From the NCBI GenBank assembly GCA_900539325.1, contig UQCC01000008.1, forward strand, positions 1 to 64,000: DNA of 64,000 bases. The letters run 5' to 3'. Below, one piece after another: positions 53,277-63,080 of this stretch (positions are counted from its first letter, which is position 1; each line of letters starts with the position of its first letter). This stretch comes from an uncultured Eubacterium sp. GTDB lineage: Bacteria; Bacillota; Clostridia; Oscillospirales; Acutalibacteraceae. The notes under the pieces are model-generated. The model did not search any database. It was not told the DNA's origin and was given only the letters and a program-made list of their open reading frames with translations. The translations under genes were made by a program, and so were the position numbers.

Positions 53277-53305
53277 TTGCATTATTATATAATTTATGGT
53301 ATGAT
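53277..53305 (+). promoter_or_regulatory. Promoter of the sodium/solute symporter gene
   Basis: TTGCAT (53277-53282), a 17-bp spacer and TATGAT (53300-53305), followed by GGAGGAAAAACAA before the ATG at 53338. Confidence 0.7.
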
Positions 53306-53337
53306 ATTATAGTATATTTTCAACGGAGGAAAAACAA

Positions 53338-54864
53338 ATGACATCAGCACAAATATGCATAATGATATCTATTGTGGTATATTTACTCAGTGTACTTCTA
53401 ATCGGTGTTGCTTATGCAAAAAAGACAAAAAATGTAGGCGACTTTTACCTCGGCGGCAGAAAGCTCGGTCCTATCGTTACGGCAATGAGTGCCGAGGCAT
53501 CGGATATGAGCAGTTATTTGCTTATGGGCTTGCCGGGACTTGCATACCTTTCGGGTTGTGCAGAGGTTGGCTGGACAGTAATCGGCCTTGCAGTCGGCAC
53601 TTATCTCAACTGGCTCATCGTTGCAAAAAAGCTTCGTAACTATTCTGCACACATCGGAGCAATCACAATTCCCGACTATTTTTCATTGAGATACAAAGAT
53701 GACAAGAAAATCCTTATGGCTCTTGCGGCTTTGATTATCATCATCTTTTTTGTACCGTACACCGCTTCGGGCTTCAGTGCCTGCGGCAAACTTTTCGGCA
53801 CATTGTTTGGCATTGACTACCACATTGCAATGGTTGTATCGGCAATCATTATTGTCGGCTACACTTCACTCGGCGGATTTAATGCTGCGTCCGTAACCGA
53901 CCTTGTTCAGTCAATCATTATGACAGTTGCACTTGTTATCGTGCTTATTTTCGGCGTTTCAAAAGCAGGCGGTATTGACGCTGTTATGAACAACGCACAT
54001 CAGCTCAACGGTTATCTTGACCTGTTCGCCGTGCACCATGATGAGGGCAACACTTCAACGGCATTCGGGGCAATCAGCGTTGTTTCAACCCTCGCTTGGG
54101 GTCTCGGCTACTTCGGCATGCCTCACATTCTCCTCAGATTTATGGCTATCGAAAACCCTAACAAAATCAAGATTTCACGCCGTGTTGCTTCCGTTTGGGT
54201 TGTAATCTCTATGTTCATCGCAATCGCAATCGGCATTGTCGGCAGAGGAATGGTTACAAACGGTGCGATTGAGCACTTCAAGGACAGCGAAACAATCATC
54301 ATTCAAATTTCAAACGCACTCAGCCAAGAGGGCATTGTTCCGGCACTTATCGCAGGTGTTATCCTTGCCGGTATCCTTGCTTCAACAATGTCAACTTCGG
54401 ACAGCCAACTTTTGGCTGCCTCATCATCGGCAAGCGAAAACCTCCTCGGCGGCATTTTCAAACTTGACCTTTCCGAAACCGCAAAAATGATTGTTGCAAG
54501 ACTTACTCTTGTAATCATTTCCGTTATCGGTGTTGTAATCGCCTGGGATTCAAACAGTTCCGTATTCGGCATTGTTTCGTTTGCATGGGCAGGCTTCGGT
54601 GCTGCGTTTGGTCCTGTTGTTCTTCTTTCGCTTTTCTGGAAGCGTTCAAACAAATACGGTGCAATCGCAGGTATCTTTGCCGGCGGTGCAATGGTATTCC
54701 TTTGGAAGTTTGTCATTGCAGGACTTTCACCGATTTTCAACATTTACGAACTCTTGCCGGCATTCCTTACGGGTCTTGCAGTGAATGTAATTGTTTCACT
54801 TTGCACAAAAGCTCCGGACGAAGACATTGTCAAGGCATTTGAAGAAGTTAAAAAAATCAAGTAA
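53338..54864 (+). CDS. putP: Sodium/proline symporter (SSS family)
   Basis: A 508-residue protein with about 13 transmembrane segments. VGDFYLGGRKLGPIVTAMSAEASDMSSYLLMGLPG is the SSS-family N-terminal signature (seen as VGDFYLGGRKLGP, then SAEASDMSSYLL). GILASTMSTSDSQLL is the conserved sodium-site helix 8 segment. Overall it looks like PutP. It imports a solute, probably proline, with Na+. An MntR/DtxR-like regulator starts 24 bp after it, an unusual partner. Confidence 0.9.
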   Translation: MTSAQICIMISIVVYLLSVLLIGVAYAKKTKNVGDFYLGGRKLGPIVTAMSAEASDMSSYLLMGLPGLAYLSGCAEVGWTVIGLAVGTYLNWLIVAKKLRNYSAHIGAITIPDYFSLRYKDDKKILMALAALIIIIFFVPYTASGFSACGKLFGTLFGIDYHIAMVVSAIIIVGYTSLGGFNAASVTDLVQSIIMTVALVIVLIFGVSKAGGIDAVMNNAHQLNGYLDLFAVHHDEGNTSTAFGAISVVSTLAWGLGYFGMPHILLRFMAIENPNKIKISRRVASVWVVISMFIAIAIGIVGRGMVTNGAIEHFKDSETIIIQISNALSQEGIVPALIAGVILAGILASTMSTSDSQLLAASSSASENLLGGIFKLDLSETAKMIVARLTLVIISVIGVVIAWDSNSSVFGIVSFAWAGFGAAFGPVVLLSLFWKRSNKYGAIAGIFAGGAMVFLWKFVIAGLSPIFNIYELLPAFLTGLAVNVIVSLCTKAPDEDIVKAFEEVKKIK

Positions 54865-54888
54865 TTTTCACAAAAAGGGGTGTAAAAA

Positions 54889-55257
54889 TTGCACGAATCA
54901 GGCGAAATGTATCTTGAAACGATATATGTTTTGTATCAAAAAAACAGAGATGTTCGCTCAATAGATGTTGCGGAAGAAATGGGATTTTCAAAACCGAGCG
55001 TCAGCAGAGGCGTCAACATACTCAAGCGTGACGGCTATTTGACCGTTGACGAAAAAGGCTATCTTGAACTTACCGACTCGGGTATGGATTTGGCAATGAA
55101 GATTTACGAGCGTCACACCATACTTACCAAAACACTTGTTTTGCTCGGTGTTGACGAACAAACGGCTGCACAGGACGCTTGCAAAATGGAACATGTTATA
55201 TCCGACAAAACCTTGGAAGCTTTCAAAAAGCACCTCAACGAACATATAAAGCAATAA
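54889..55257 (+). CDS. DtxR/MntR-family metal-dependent regulator
   Basis: A 122-residue winged-helix protein with a TTG start at 54889, supported by AAGGGGTG 6 nt upstream and by the family's N-terminal ESGEMYLETIYVL. DVAEEMGFSKPSVSRGVNILKRDGYL is the recognition helix and wing. C-terminal HTILTKTLVLLGVD and CKMEHVIS carry the His/Glu/Cys-type metal ligands. It lacks the SH3-like domain, as in MntR. It probably represses metal transport in response to Mn or Fe. It is co-transcribed with the symporter gene. Confidence 0.88.
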   Translation: MHESGEMYLETIYVLYQKNRDVRSIDVAEEMGFSKPSVSRGVNILKRDGYLTVDEKGYLELTDSGMDLAMKIYERHTILTKTLVLLGVDEQTAAQDACKMEHVISDKTLEAFKKHLNEHIKQ

Positions 55258-55267
55258 CAATCAATCA

Positions 55268-55300
55268 CGGCTCCTCTTGTTATGTAATCAAGGGGAGCCG
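55268..55300 (+). terminator. Terminator of the putP-mntR-like operon
   Basis: CGGCTCC and CTTG (from 55268) pair with CAAG and GGAGCCG (ending 55300). A moderate A/T tail follows. Confidence 0.75.
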
Positions 55301-55321
55301 AATTTATTTACAAAATATATA

Positions 55322-55350
55322 TTGTTTTTTAGAATAATATAATATATAAT
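55322..55350 (+). promoter_or_regulatory. Promoter of the ymdB-to-fakA gene run
   Basis: TTGTTT (55322-55327), a 17-bp spacer and TATAAT (55345-55350), 33 bp before the GTG at 55384. Confidence 0.65.
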
Positions 55351-55383
55351 AAAATCGATTATACGGTAACGGGCGGTGAAAGA

Positions 55384-56157
55384 GTGAAGATATTGGCCAT
55401 CGGTGATGTTGTGTCAAGCCAAGGTTGTGATTATTTGCGTGATAATTTGCCAAAGCTAAAAAGAGAACATCAGGCGGATTTTGTTATTGTAAACGGCGAA
55501 AACAGTGCGGTCGGCAACGGCATAACGCCAAAAAGCGCACAGCACATTTTTACAAGCGGTGCAGATGTAATCACCCTTGGCAATCATTCACTTCGCAGAC
55601 CCGAAATTGCGGACTATCTTGACGAAAACGAATTCATCATCCGTCCGTGCAACTATCATCCGTCTGCTCCGGGCAACGGCTCGGTTATTCTTGACAAAGG
55701 CAAAAACCGAGTGGCAATAATCAATTTACAAGGTGCTGTTTACCTTGACAACATCATCAATCCGTTTGACAGCATTGATGAAGAGATTGAAAAAGTCAAG
55801 AATGACGGTGCAAACATCATAATAGTTGACTTTCACGCAGAAGCAACCGGAGAGAAAAAAGGTATGGGGTTTTACCTTGACGGCAAGGTTTCGGCTGTCT
55901 TTGGCACCCACACCCACACACAAACTGCCGATGAGCAGATTTTGCCAAACGGCACGGGCTACATCACCGACATAGGAATGACAGGTCCATACTATTCCGT
56001 TTTGGGCGTAACTCCCGAAGTTGCAATACAAAAAATGAAAACAAATTTGCCGGTAAGATTTACCAATCCCGACGGTCCGTGCACCATGGAGGGCGTTATG
56101 ATTGAAATTGACGACCAAACCGGCAAAACAACCCATATAGAAAGGTTCAGAAAATGA
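55384..56157 (+). CDS. ymdB: YmdB-like metallophosphoesterase (TIGR00282)
   Basis: A 257-residue calcineurin-like phosphodiesterase with a GTG start after GGCGGTG. ILAIGDVVSSQG, VNGENSAVGNGITP, TLGNHSLRR and FGTHTHTQTADEQIL give the two-metal site. Relatives hydrolyse cyclic nucleotides such as cAMP or cGMP and affect RNA turnover and biofilm in Bacillus. Residue D8 and the NGEN/GNH motifs look intact, so it should be active. It overlaps the next gene by 4 bp. Confidence 0.92.
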   Translation: MKILAIGDVVSSQGCDYLRDNLPKLKREHQADFVIVNGENSAVGNGITPKSAQHIFTSGADVITLGNHSLRRPEIADYLDENEFIIRPCNYHPSAPGNGSVILDKGKNRVAIINLQGAVYLDNIINPFDSIDEEIEKVKNDGANIIIVDFHAEATGEKKGMGFYLDGKVSAVFGTHTHTQTADEQILPNGTGYITDIGMTGPYYSVLGVTPEVAIQKMKTNLPVRFTNPDGPCTMEGVMIEIDDQTGKTTHIERFRK

Positions 56158-57641
56158 CCAAAAAGGCAGTGGCAGTACTTTGCGTATTTGCCGTAATCGC
56201 CGCCTTGTTTACCGGTTGCAAAAGCAAAGTGCCCGAACAGCACGAGCTTGTTTTGCAAACAACCGCACAGGTTACGGAGGACACCGACAATTTTAAAATC
56301 AGTTACAGCCAATCGGACTCGCTCAATCCGTTTGAAGCCACAACGCTGAACAATCAAACGGCAGACGACCTTGTGTATGAGCCGCTGTTCAGAATTGACG
56401 AAAGTTTTGAAGCTGTGCCTGAAATCGCAAGCTCCTACACTTATGAGGACGCTCACACACTTTCGGTAACAATATTCAGCGGACTTAAATTTTCGGACGG
56501 CACACCGCTTACGGCAAAAAATGTTGTATCATCATTTTACAATGCACAAAGCTCTCCGAGATGGAAAAACAGCTTGACTCCGATTTACAGTGCAACCGCA
56601 ACAAGCGACACGGCGGTTAAATTCAAATTATCATACGCAAATCCGTATGCGCATCAACTTTTGACATTTTATGTTGCAAAAAATTCTTCAAAAAGCAAAT
56701 ACCCTCTCGGAAGCGGTAAATATAAATTTCTTGAAGAAAACGGTAAGTTGTACGCAGAAAAAAACAACGAATACAAAGAAAAATTTAATCCTCGATTTAC
56801 AAAAATTCAGCTTGTTAATGTTCCGTCGGCGGAATCAATCAACAACGCACTGAATATAGGCAACATCAGCTACGCATACCGTGACGAAACAAATGAAACC
56901 GTTGCAAGGCTGAAGTGCAACAAGAAGCAGGTCAACCTCAACAATATGGTATTTTTGGGGCTTCGCACCACAATGGGCATAACATCAAATGCCGACATTC
57001 GGCGTGCAATTTCGCTTGCGATAGACAGAGGAACACTTGCAAAAAGTGCATACCAAGGCTACGCAAAAGCCGCAACATCACCGTTTAACCCTATGTCTAA
57101 AATAGGAAGAGAAACAGCGATTTTTGCCGACTCGGCAGATACTGCGGCGGCAAAGCAGGCAATAGCCAAAAGCGGATACAAGGCAAGTCAATTAACGCTT
57201 AAAATCGTTACAAACCAAAACGAAAACAGGATTGCCCTTGCAAAACTTGCGGCACAGCAGTTAGAAGCCGTCGGATTTAAAGTAACAGTTAAAAGTTACA
57301 GCCAAAAGGTATTTAACGATGCGTTGAAATACAGCAACTATGATATTTATGTTGCCGAAACAAAGATACCTAACGATATGCGGCTTTCGTCATTTTTTGA
57401 CAAATCGGGCAAAACCCATTACGGTATGAAAACCGACAGCGACACCGCAAAGTTATACAAAACTTACATCAACAACGGCGGTGAACTCGGCAAATTTATT
57501 CTTTCATTTTCAAACGAAATTCCGTTTGTACCGGTTGTGTACAGAAAAGGAGTTATCTGCTATTCAAAGGCTATGCACGGCGATATGCAGGGATATTACG
57601 GCAACTTCTTTGCCAACATAGACGATTGGTATTACAATTAA
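56154..57641 (+). CDS. Oligopeptide-type ABC substrate-binding lipoprotein, orphan
   Basis: A 495-residue lipoprotein (lipobox FTGC, about C22) with the SBP_bac_5 fold. YEPLFRIDESFEAVPEIASSY, LKFSDGTPLTAKNVV and RRAISLAIDRGTLA are characteristic. The family binds peptides or nickel outside the membrane for an importer. No permease or ATPase genes are nearby. It overlaps ymdB by 4 bp (ATGA), so translation is coupled. It may share a transporter encoded elsewhere or act as a sensor. Confidence 0.88.
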   Translation: MTKKAVAVLCVFAVIAALFTGCKSKVPEQHELVLQTTAQVTEDTDNFKISYSQSDSLNPFEATTLNNQTADDLVYEPLFRIDESFEAVPEIASSYTYEDAHTLSVTIFSGLKFSDGTPLTAKNVVSSFYNAQSSPRWKNSLTPIYSATATSDTAVKFKLSYANPYAHQLLTFYVAKNSSKSKYPLGSGKYKFLEENGKLYAEKNNEYKEKFNPRFTKIQLVNVPSAESINNALNIGNISYAYRDETNETVARLKCNKKQVNLNNMVFLGLRTTMGITSNADIRRAISLAIDRGTLAKSAYQGYAKAATSPFNPMSKIGRETAIFADSADTAAAKQAIAKSGYKASQLTLKIVTNQNENRIALAKLAAQQLEAVGFKVTVKSYSQKVFNDALKYSNYDIYVAETKIPNDMRLSSFFDKSGKTHYGMKTDSDTAKLYKTYINNGGELGKFILSFSNEIPFVPVVYRKGVICYSKAMHGDMQGYYGNFFANIDDWYYN

Positions 57642-57667
57642 CCGACACTCATAAAAAGGAGAACTTT

Positions 57668-58042
57668 ATGATTAAATACGAAAATCCAAACGGATATATA
57701 GAAATCACCAACAACTACTTTGCAAGACTTGTGGGCAATGCGGCACAAAGCTGTTTCGGCGTTACAAGAATGGTAAATGCAAACCCTGTGCAAACAATAA
57801 AGTATGCCATCAAAAGCAGGGTTGACGGTGCAGACCTTGACACATCAAATCAGGGCGTAACAATCAAGAGCGTCAACGGCGCATTAGTGGTTGACCTTTC
57901 TATCGCTGTATCATACGGTGTAAACATCAATGCCATTGCGGACAGCATAGTAAACAAAGTTCGCTACACTATCGAAAGCACCACAGACTTGAAGGTTTCC
58001 GAAGTAAATGTTCATGTCGAAGGCATCGACAGTATTAACTAA
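57668..58042 (+). CDS. yloU: Asp23/Gls24 family protein (YloU-like)
   Basis: A 124-residue protein; the start is ATG 57668 after AAAGGAGAAC, not the upstream frame that overlaps the lipoprotein gene. NGYIEITNNYFARLVGNAAQSCFGV and the VVDLSIAVSYGVNINAIADSI segment fit the Asp23/Gls24 family. The order yloU, yloV(fakA), recG is also conserved in Bacillus. These proteins are linked to envelope stress and cell-envelope anchoring. The gene lies 15 bp before fakA. Confidence 0.88.
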   Translation: MIKYENPNGYIEITNNYFARLVGNAAQSCFGVTRMVNANPVQTIKYAIKSRVDGADLDTSNQGVTIKSVNGALVVDLSIAVSYGVNINAIADSIVNKVRYTIESTTDLKVSEVNVHVEGIDSIN

Positions 58043-58057
58043 ACTCGGAGGGCAACC

Positions 58058-59683
58058 ATGATTACAGGACAGATGTTACGCGACGGAGTTATTTCCGCCG
58101 CAAACAACATATCAAACAGCAGACAGGCAGTTGACGCGCTCAACATTTTCCCTGTTCCGGACGGCGACACAGGCACAAATATGTCGATGACAATTGCATC
58201 GGCATCGGACGATATAAAGAATATGGAGGACAACAGCGACCTCGGCGATGTTGCAAAGCGTGTTGCTTCCGCACTTCTCAGAGGTGCAAGAGGTAACTCA
58301 GGCGTTATTCTTTCGCTTATATTCCGTGGCTTTTCAAAGGCTTTCAAAGGCCTTGAAAAAGCTGACGGCAACGATATTGCACGAGCATTCCGCATGGGCA
58401 GTGACGCAGCATACAAAGCAGTTATGAAGCCGACCGAGGGCACAATCCTTACGGTTGTAAGATGTGCCGCCGAAGCGGCAGAAGAAATTGCACCGAGCAA
58501 CAACGAACCTATCGAAGTATTCTTAGCGGCAATTGAAGCGGCAAAGGAAGCACTTGCAAAAACTCCGGATATGCTTCCTGTTCTTAAGCAGGCAGGCGTT
58601 GTGGATGCCGGCGGTCAGGGCTTTGTGCTCATACTTGAAGGTATTAAATCCGTATTCATCAACGATGTGATTATCCGTCCTATCGGCGAGGAAGCCATTG
58701 CTGATAAAAAGTCCGATTTGTCAGACGAAAAGGCTCAAACGGGCTACGAATGTGAATTTGTTATCCAAAAAGAACACGGTGCAAAAGAGAGCGACTCCAT
58801 CAAGCTCCGTGCATATCTTGAAGCAATCGGCACAGATGTTGAAGTACACGAGGAAAACGGCAAAATTTCCGTTAAAGTTACAAGCGAACAGCTTGGAACG
58901 ATTGTGCAAACTGCCACAAAATACGGTCAACTTTTTGACATAAATATACAAAACCTTGCCACTCCAAAACAGCAAGAACCTGAAAAGAGTGACGAAAACG
59001 AGATTGTCGAGCCTGAAAACGAATACGGCTTTGTATCCGTTTGTGCAGGTGACGGCCTTGCAGAACTGTTCTCCGACCTCGGAGCAGACATTGTTGTGAG
59101 CGGCGGACAAACGATGAATCCGTCAACAGACGACATAATCAAAGCCGTGCTCAAAGTTCCGGCTAAGGTTGTATATGTTTTGCCAAACAACAAAAACATC
59201 ATTATGGCGGCACAAATGGCAAAAAACAGCGTAAAGGACAGAGAGGTTATCGTGCTTGAAACCAAGACGATACCGCAGGGCATTTCGGCAATGCTTGCGT
59301 TTGACGAAACCGCAGACAAGGAAGAAAACCTTGACACAATGATGCAAATGGCAGGAGCCGTGCAAACCGCCTCGGTTACATTTGCAGCCCGTGACAGCGA
59401 AGTTGACGGCAAGCCGATTAAAGAAGGTCAGATTATGGGCCTTTGCAACGGTGCAATCAAATTCATAGGCGAAGATAAGGAAGAAATTGCATTTTCCGCA
59501 ACGGACGAACTGTTCAATCCCGACGAAAACGCACTTGTAACAATTATTTACGGCGAGGACGCAACCGAAGAGGACGCACAAAAAATTGAGGAAAAACTCA
59601 CCGAAAAATACCAAAGCAACATTGAAGTGAGCATAGTAAACGGCGGACAACCGGTATACTACTACCTCATCTCAGTAGAATAA
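58058..59683 (+). CDS. fakA: YloV / fatty-acid kinase catalytic subunit-like protein
   Basis: A 541-residue protein. The N-terminal DhaL (Dak2) ATP-binding domain has FPVPDGDTGTNMSMT and LRGARGNSGVILS. The C-terminal half is the YloV-type DAK1-like domain with YVLPNNKNI and QGISAMLAFD. In Gram-positives it phosphorylates fatty acids bound by a FakB (DegV) partner; no FakB gene lies in this window. CGGAGGG precedes the ATG. It sits between yloU and recG, a conserved order. Confidence 0.92.
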   Translation: MITGQMLRDGVISAANNISNSRQAVDALNIFPVPDGDTGTNMSMTIASASDDIKNMEDNSDLGDVAKRVASALLRGARGNSGVILSLIFRGFSKAFKGLEKADGNDIARAFRMGSDAAYKAVMKPTEGTILTVVRCAAEAAEEIAPSNNEPIEVFLAAIEAAKEALAKTPDMLPVLKQAGVVDAGGQGFVLILEGIKSVFINDVIIRPIGEEAIADKKSDLSDEKAQTGYECEFVIQKEHGAKESDSIKLRAYLEAIGTDVEVHEENGKISVKVTSEQLGTIVQTATKYGQLFDINIQNLATPKQQEPEKSDENEIVEPENEYGFVSVCAGDGLAELFSDLGADIVVSGGQTMNPSTDDIIKAVLKVPAKVVYVLPNNKNIIMAAQMAKNSVKDREVIVLETKTIPQGISAMLAFDETADKEENLDTMMQMAGAVQTASVTFAARDSEVDGKPIKEGQIMGLCNGAIKFIGEDKEEIAFSATDELFNPDENALVTIIYGEDATEEDAQKIEEKLTEKYQSNIEVSIVNGGQPVYYYLISVE

Positions 59684-59752
59684 TAAAATCTATCATAAGA
59701 GCGAACTGCCCCAACAAACGATTATTTACATTTAAATTCAAGGTCTTATATT

Positions 59753-61771
59753 ATGGATTACAGTGATTACAGCATACAATTCATAAAAGGTGTAGGAGAT
59801 AAAAGAGCCCGACTTTTCAATAAGTTGGGCATTTACACTTTGGAGGACCTTATTCACTTTTATCCGAGAAAATACATTGACTGGAGCAAAACGCTGAGCG
59901 TAAAAGATGTTCAATCGGGCGACACGGCATTTATCAAAGCCACAATGATTACACCGGTTAAAGAAGCCAAAATCCGAAAAGGACTTACGCTGTACAAATG
60001 CAATTTTACCGACGGCGAAACCGTTATCCATGTAACGATTTTTAACAATGTTTACCTTGCAAAATCATTGCGTACATTTGACGATTACATACTCTACGGC
60101 AAGGTTGACAGAACTTTTACCGAAGCGTCGATGAGCTCCCCTCAAATCGAAAAAGCCGAAAAAGCAACGGGCATAGAACCGATTTATCCCGCAACATCAA
60201 ACCTTTCGTCAAAAATCATAGAAAAGGTTGTAAAAGCAGGATTGGAAAAGGTCGGCAAAACAGACGACACTCTGCCCGAATATATACAAACAGAATACAA
60301 TCTTTGCCCGCTTGATTTTGCAATCAGGCAAATTCACTTTCCGAGCAAAGAAGAAAATATAGAAATTGCACGACGCAGACTTATTTTTGAAGAATTGCTT
60401 ACGCTTCAACTCGGCTTGATGAAGCTCAAAAGCAAGCGTGAAACAAAAAATATGCTGAAAATGTCAAACGACTTCAGCAACGAATTTTACTCGCTTCTGC
60501 CTTTTACTCCGACAAATGCACAGAAAAAAGCGGTTGCCGACTGCGTAGCCGATTTGCAAAGCGACAGGCAGATGAACCGACTGATACAAGGCGATGTTGG
60601 TTCGGGCAAAACCGCCGTTGCCGGTGCGATTATGTACACCGTCATCAAAAACGGATACCAAGCCGCAATGATGGCACCGACCGAAATTCTTGCCACCCAG
60701 CATTACGAAAGTTTTTGCAAGCTGTTTGAAGGCACAGACATCAACATTGCACTGCTGACAGGCTCAACAAAGGCGGCGGAAAAGAAAAAGATTAAACTTG
60801 CTCTGTCCGAGGGGCAAATTGATTTGATTATCGGCACACACGCACTTATACAAAACGATGTTGAGTTCCGAAATCTCGGTCTTGTTTGCACGGACGAACA
60901 GCACAGATTCGGTGTTGAACAACGCTCAAACCTTGCTATGAAAGGCAACAATCCGCATCTTCTCGTTATGTCGGCAACACCGATTCCGAGAACCATGGGA
61001 TTGATTATTTACGGCGATTTGGACATAAGCGTACTTGACGAATTGCCGCCCGGCAGGCAGGAAATCCGCACCGATTTGGTGACAAGCGCATATCATCAAA
61101 GAATATACAAATTTATCAAAAACGCTGTTGACAACGGCAACCAGGCATACATTGTGTGCTCGCTTGTTGACGACAACGAAAGTGACCTCATATCCGCAAA
61201 GGAGTATGCCGACAAGTTGTCAACAGAGGTTTTTCAGGGCTATAACTTGGGGCTTCTGCACGGCAAAATGAAACCAAAAGAAAAGGACAAGGTTATGCAG
61301 GAATTTGCAAACGGAAATGTGCAAATTCTTGTTTCGACAACCGTTGTAGAAGTCGGTGTTGATGTGCCGAACGCAACCGTTATGCTGATTGAAAACGCCG
61401 ACCGTTTCGGTTTGTCACAGCTTCATCAGCTAAGGGGACGAGTCGGCAGAGGCAAAGACAAAAGTTTTTGCATTTTGGTATCCGACAACAAATCCGAAAG
61501 TTCGGTTGAGCGCCTAAAACTTCTTAAATCCACCTCCGACGGCTTTAAAATTGCGGACTACGACCTCAAAACAAGAGGTCCGGGCGACTTTTTCGGCACA
61601 AGGCAGCACGGACTGCCGCAACTCAAAATCGCCGATATGCTTGAAGATACAAAAATTCTCGAACAAAGCCGTGAATGTGCAAAATTCATATTAAAAGACG
61701 ACCCTAATCTTGATTGCTTCCCGGAACTTTGCACGCAAATTTCAAATATGTTCAGAAAGACAGACTATTGA
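59753..61771 (+). CDS. recG: ATP-dependent DNA helicase RecG
   Basis: A 672-residue SF2 helicase for branch migration and fork rescue. An N-terminal wedge/OB domain (about 60-160; FIKATMITPVKEAKI) precedes the motor. Walker A is LIQGDVGSGKTAVAGA, with the DEQHRFGV DExH box and MSATPIPRTM motif III. C-terminal SF2 features are STTVVEVGVDVPNA and LHQLRGRVGRG. It ends with the TRB region and FFGTRQHGLP. Its stop codon overlaps the next ATG (TGATG). Confidence 0.97.
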   Translation: MDYSDYSIQFIKGVGDKRARLFNKLGIYTLEDLIHFYPRKYIDWSKTLSVKDVQSGDTAFIKATMITPVKEAKIRKGLTLYKCNFTDGETVIHVTIFNNVYLAKSLRTFDDYILYGKVDRTFTEASMSSPQIEKAEKATGIEPIYPATSNLSSKIIEKVVKAGLEKVGKTDDTLPEYIQTEYNLCPLDFAIRQIHFPSKEENIEIARRRLIFEELLTLQLGLMKLKSKRETKNMLKMSNDFSNEFYSLLPFTPTNAQKKAVADCVADLQSDRQMNRLIQGDVGSGKTAVAGAIMYTVIKNGYQAAMMAPTEILATQHYESFCKLFEGTDINIALLTGSTKAAEKKKIKLALSEGQIDLIIGTHALIQNDVEFRNLGLVCTDEQHRFGVEQRSNLAMKGNNPHLLVMSATPIPRTMGLIIYGDLDISVLDELPPGRQEIRTDLVTSAYHQRIYKFIKNAVDNGNQAYIVCSLVDDNESDLISAKEYADKLSTEVFQGYNLGLLHGKMKPKEKDKVMQEFANGNVQILVSTTVVEVGVDVPNATVMLIENADRFGLSQLHQLRGRVGRGKDKSFCILVSDNKSESSVERLKLLKSTSDGFKIADYDLKTRGPGDFFGTRQHGLPQLKIADMLEDTKILEQSRECAKFILKDDPNLDCFPELCTQISNMFRKTDY

Positions 61772-62442
61772 TGAAATACAAATACGAATTACACACTCAC
61801 ACAAAATACGGCTCCCGTCAATGCGGCAGAACCGAACCGAAAGACATTGCAAGAATGTACAAGGAAAAAGGTTATTCTGGCATCGTGTTGACCGACCATT
61901 ACAGCCCGCTGACCTTTGATTTGCTCCACGGACTTTTTAATCCCAAAAAATTCATTGATTGCTACATCAATCCTTATTACGAGATGAAAAAATACGAGGA
62001 CGACAATTTTTCCGTTATGTTTGGAATGGAGCTGAGGCATTACGCAACGGCAAATGACTACCTCATTTACGGCGTTGACGAAAAATGGCTCAGGGAACAA
62101 GGCAATTTGCTTGCCCTGTGGGAAAAGGATATGAGCGAGCTTATGCACAGTCAAGGCTATTTGGTGTATCAGGCTCATCCGTTCAGACCGGGCATACGCA
62201 GATGCAATCCCGAATATTTGGACGGCGTTGAAATCTACAACGGCAAAACCGACAAAAACGGCAACGAAAAAGCCGAAGCGTGGGCAAAACAAAACGGCAA
62301 GCTTATGGTATCGGGTTCGGACTTTCATGTGCCAAAACAACTTGCAAGGGGCGGCATAATCACAGACAAACCGATACGCAACAATTCCGACTTGCTTGAC
62401 ACCTTAAAATCAATGAACTTTGAATTTATAAAAACATATTAA
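61771..62442 (+). CDS. PHP-domain metal-dependent phosphoesterase
   Basis: A 223-residue protein of the PHP superfamily. YELHTHTKYGSR near the N-terminus, VLTDHYSP, YQAHPFRPG and VSGSDFHVP give the usual clustered His/Asp metal site. It probably hydrolyses a phosphate monoester. The start is ATG 61771, which overlaps the recG stop by 1 bp; the upstream frame is inside recG. Substrate unknown. Confidence 0.85.
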   Translation: MKYKYELHTHTKYGSRQCGRTEPKDIARMYKEKGYSGIVLTDHYSPLTFDLLHGLFNPKKFIDCYINPYYEMKKYEDDNFSVMFGMELRHYATANDYLIYGVDEKWLREQGNLLALWEKDMSELMHSQGYLVYQAHPFRPGIRRCNPEYLDGVEIYNGKTDKNGNEKAEAWAKQNGKLMVSGSDFHVPKQLARGGIITDKPIRNNSDLLDTLKSMNFEFIKTY

Positions 62443-62538
62443 TCTGTACTCTAAAATATTCTCTTTTCTATATCTGTTTTAATGGTTAAGTGTATTGTAT
62501 AATATTTTATATTTAACAAACAGACAGGAGAATATTTT

Positions 62539-63057
62539 ATGGAAAAAACAAGCAATAACAACAAAGTTAAACGCGTTTGCATAACAGGTCTTATGGCGGC
62601 TCTGATTTGTGTTGCAACAGCTTTTATCAAAATGCCCACAGGTATCAACTCCGGCTATCTTCACTTCGGTGACAGCATGATTTACCTTGCAGGCTGTTTG
62701 CTCGGCCCATGGGCTTCACTTGCTGCGGCTATCGGCGGAGCACTTGCCGATGTAATTTCGGGTGCACCTCAATGGGCACCGGCTACGGCAATCATCAAGG
62801 CAATCAACGCTGTTCCGTTTATTCTTGTTGTAAGAAATACAAATCACAAAATCATTACAAAATGGACTGTACTTATGACTGTTGTATCCGGTCTTTGGAC
62901 AATCGGCGGTTATCTTGTTGCCGAAGGTCTTATGTATTCGTTCCCTACGGCACTTACATCCGTGCCGTTCTCATGCGTGCAGGCATTGGGTTCGGCAATC
63001 GTATTTGTTATTGTCGGTGCAATCCTTGACAAGATTAAAATCCAAAAGTATATTTAA
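62539..63057 (+). CDS. ECF transporter S component, TIGR04002-like
   Basis: A 172-residue membrane protein with five to six hydrophobic segments. INSGYLHFGDSMIYLAGCLLG, then ALADVISGAPQWAPATAIIK are typical of vitamin-type ECF S components in the TIGR04002 group. It needs shared EcfA/T subunits. The substrate is unknown, and I see no riboswitch in the 96 bp upstream. ACAGGAGAATATTTT precedes the ATG. Confidence 0.85.
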   Translation: MEKTSNNNKVKRVCITGLMAALICVATAFIKMPTGINSGYLHFGDSMIYLAGCLLGPWASLAAAIGGALADVISGAPQWAPATAIIKAINAVPFILVVRNTNHKIITKWTVLMTVVSGLWTIGGYLVAEGLMYSFPTALTSVPFSCVQALGSAIVFVIVGAILDKIKIQKYI

Positions 63058-63080
63058 TCAAATATAATAAATTTCCTTTT

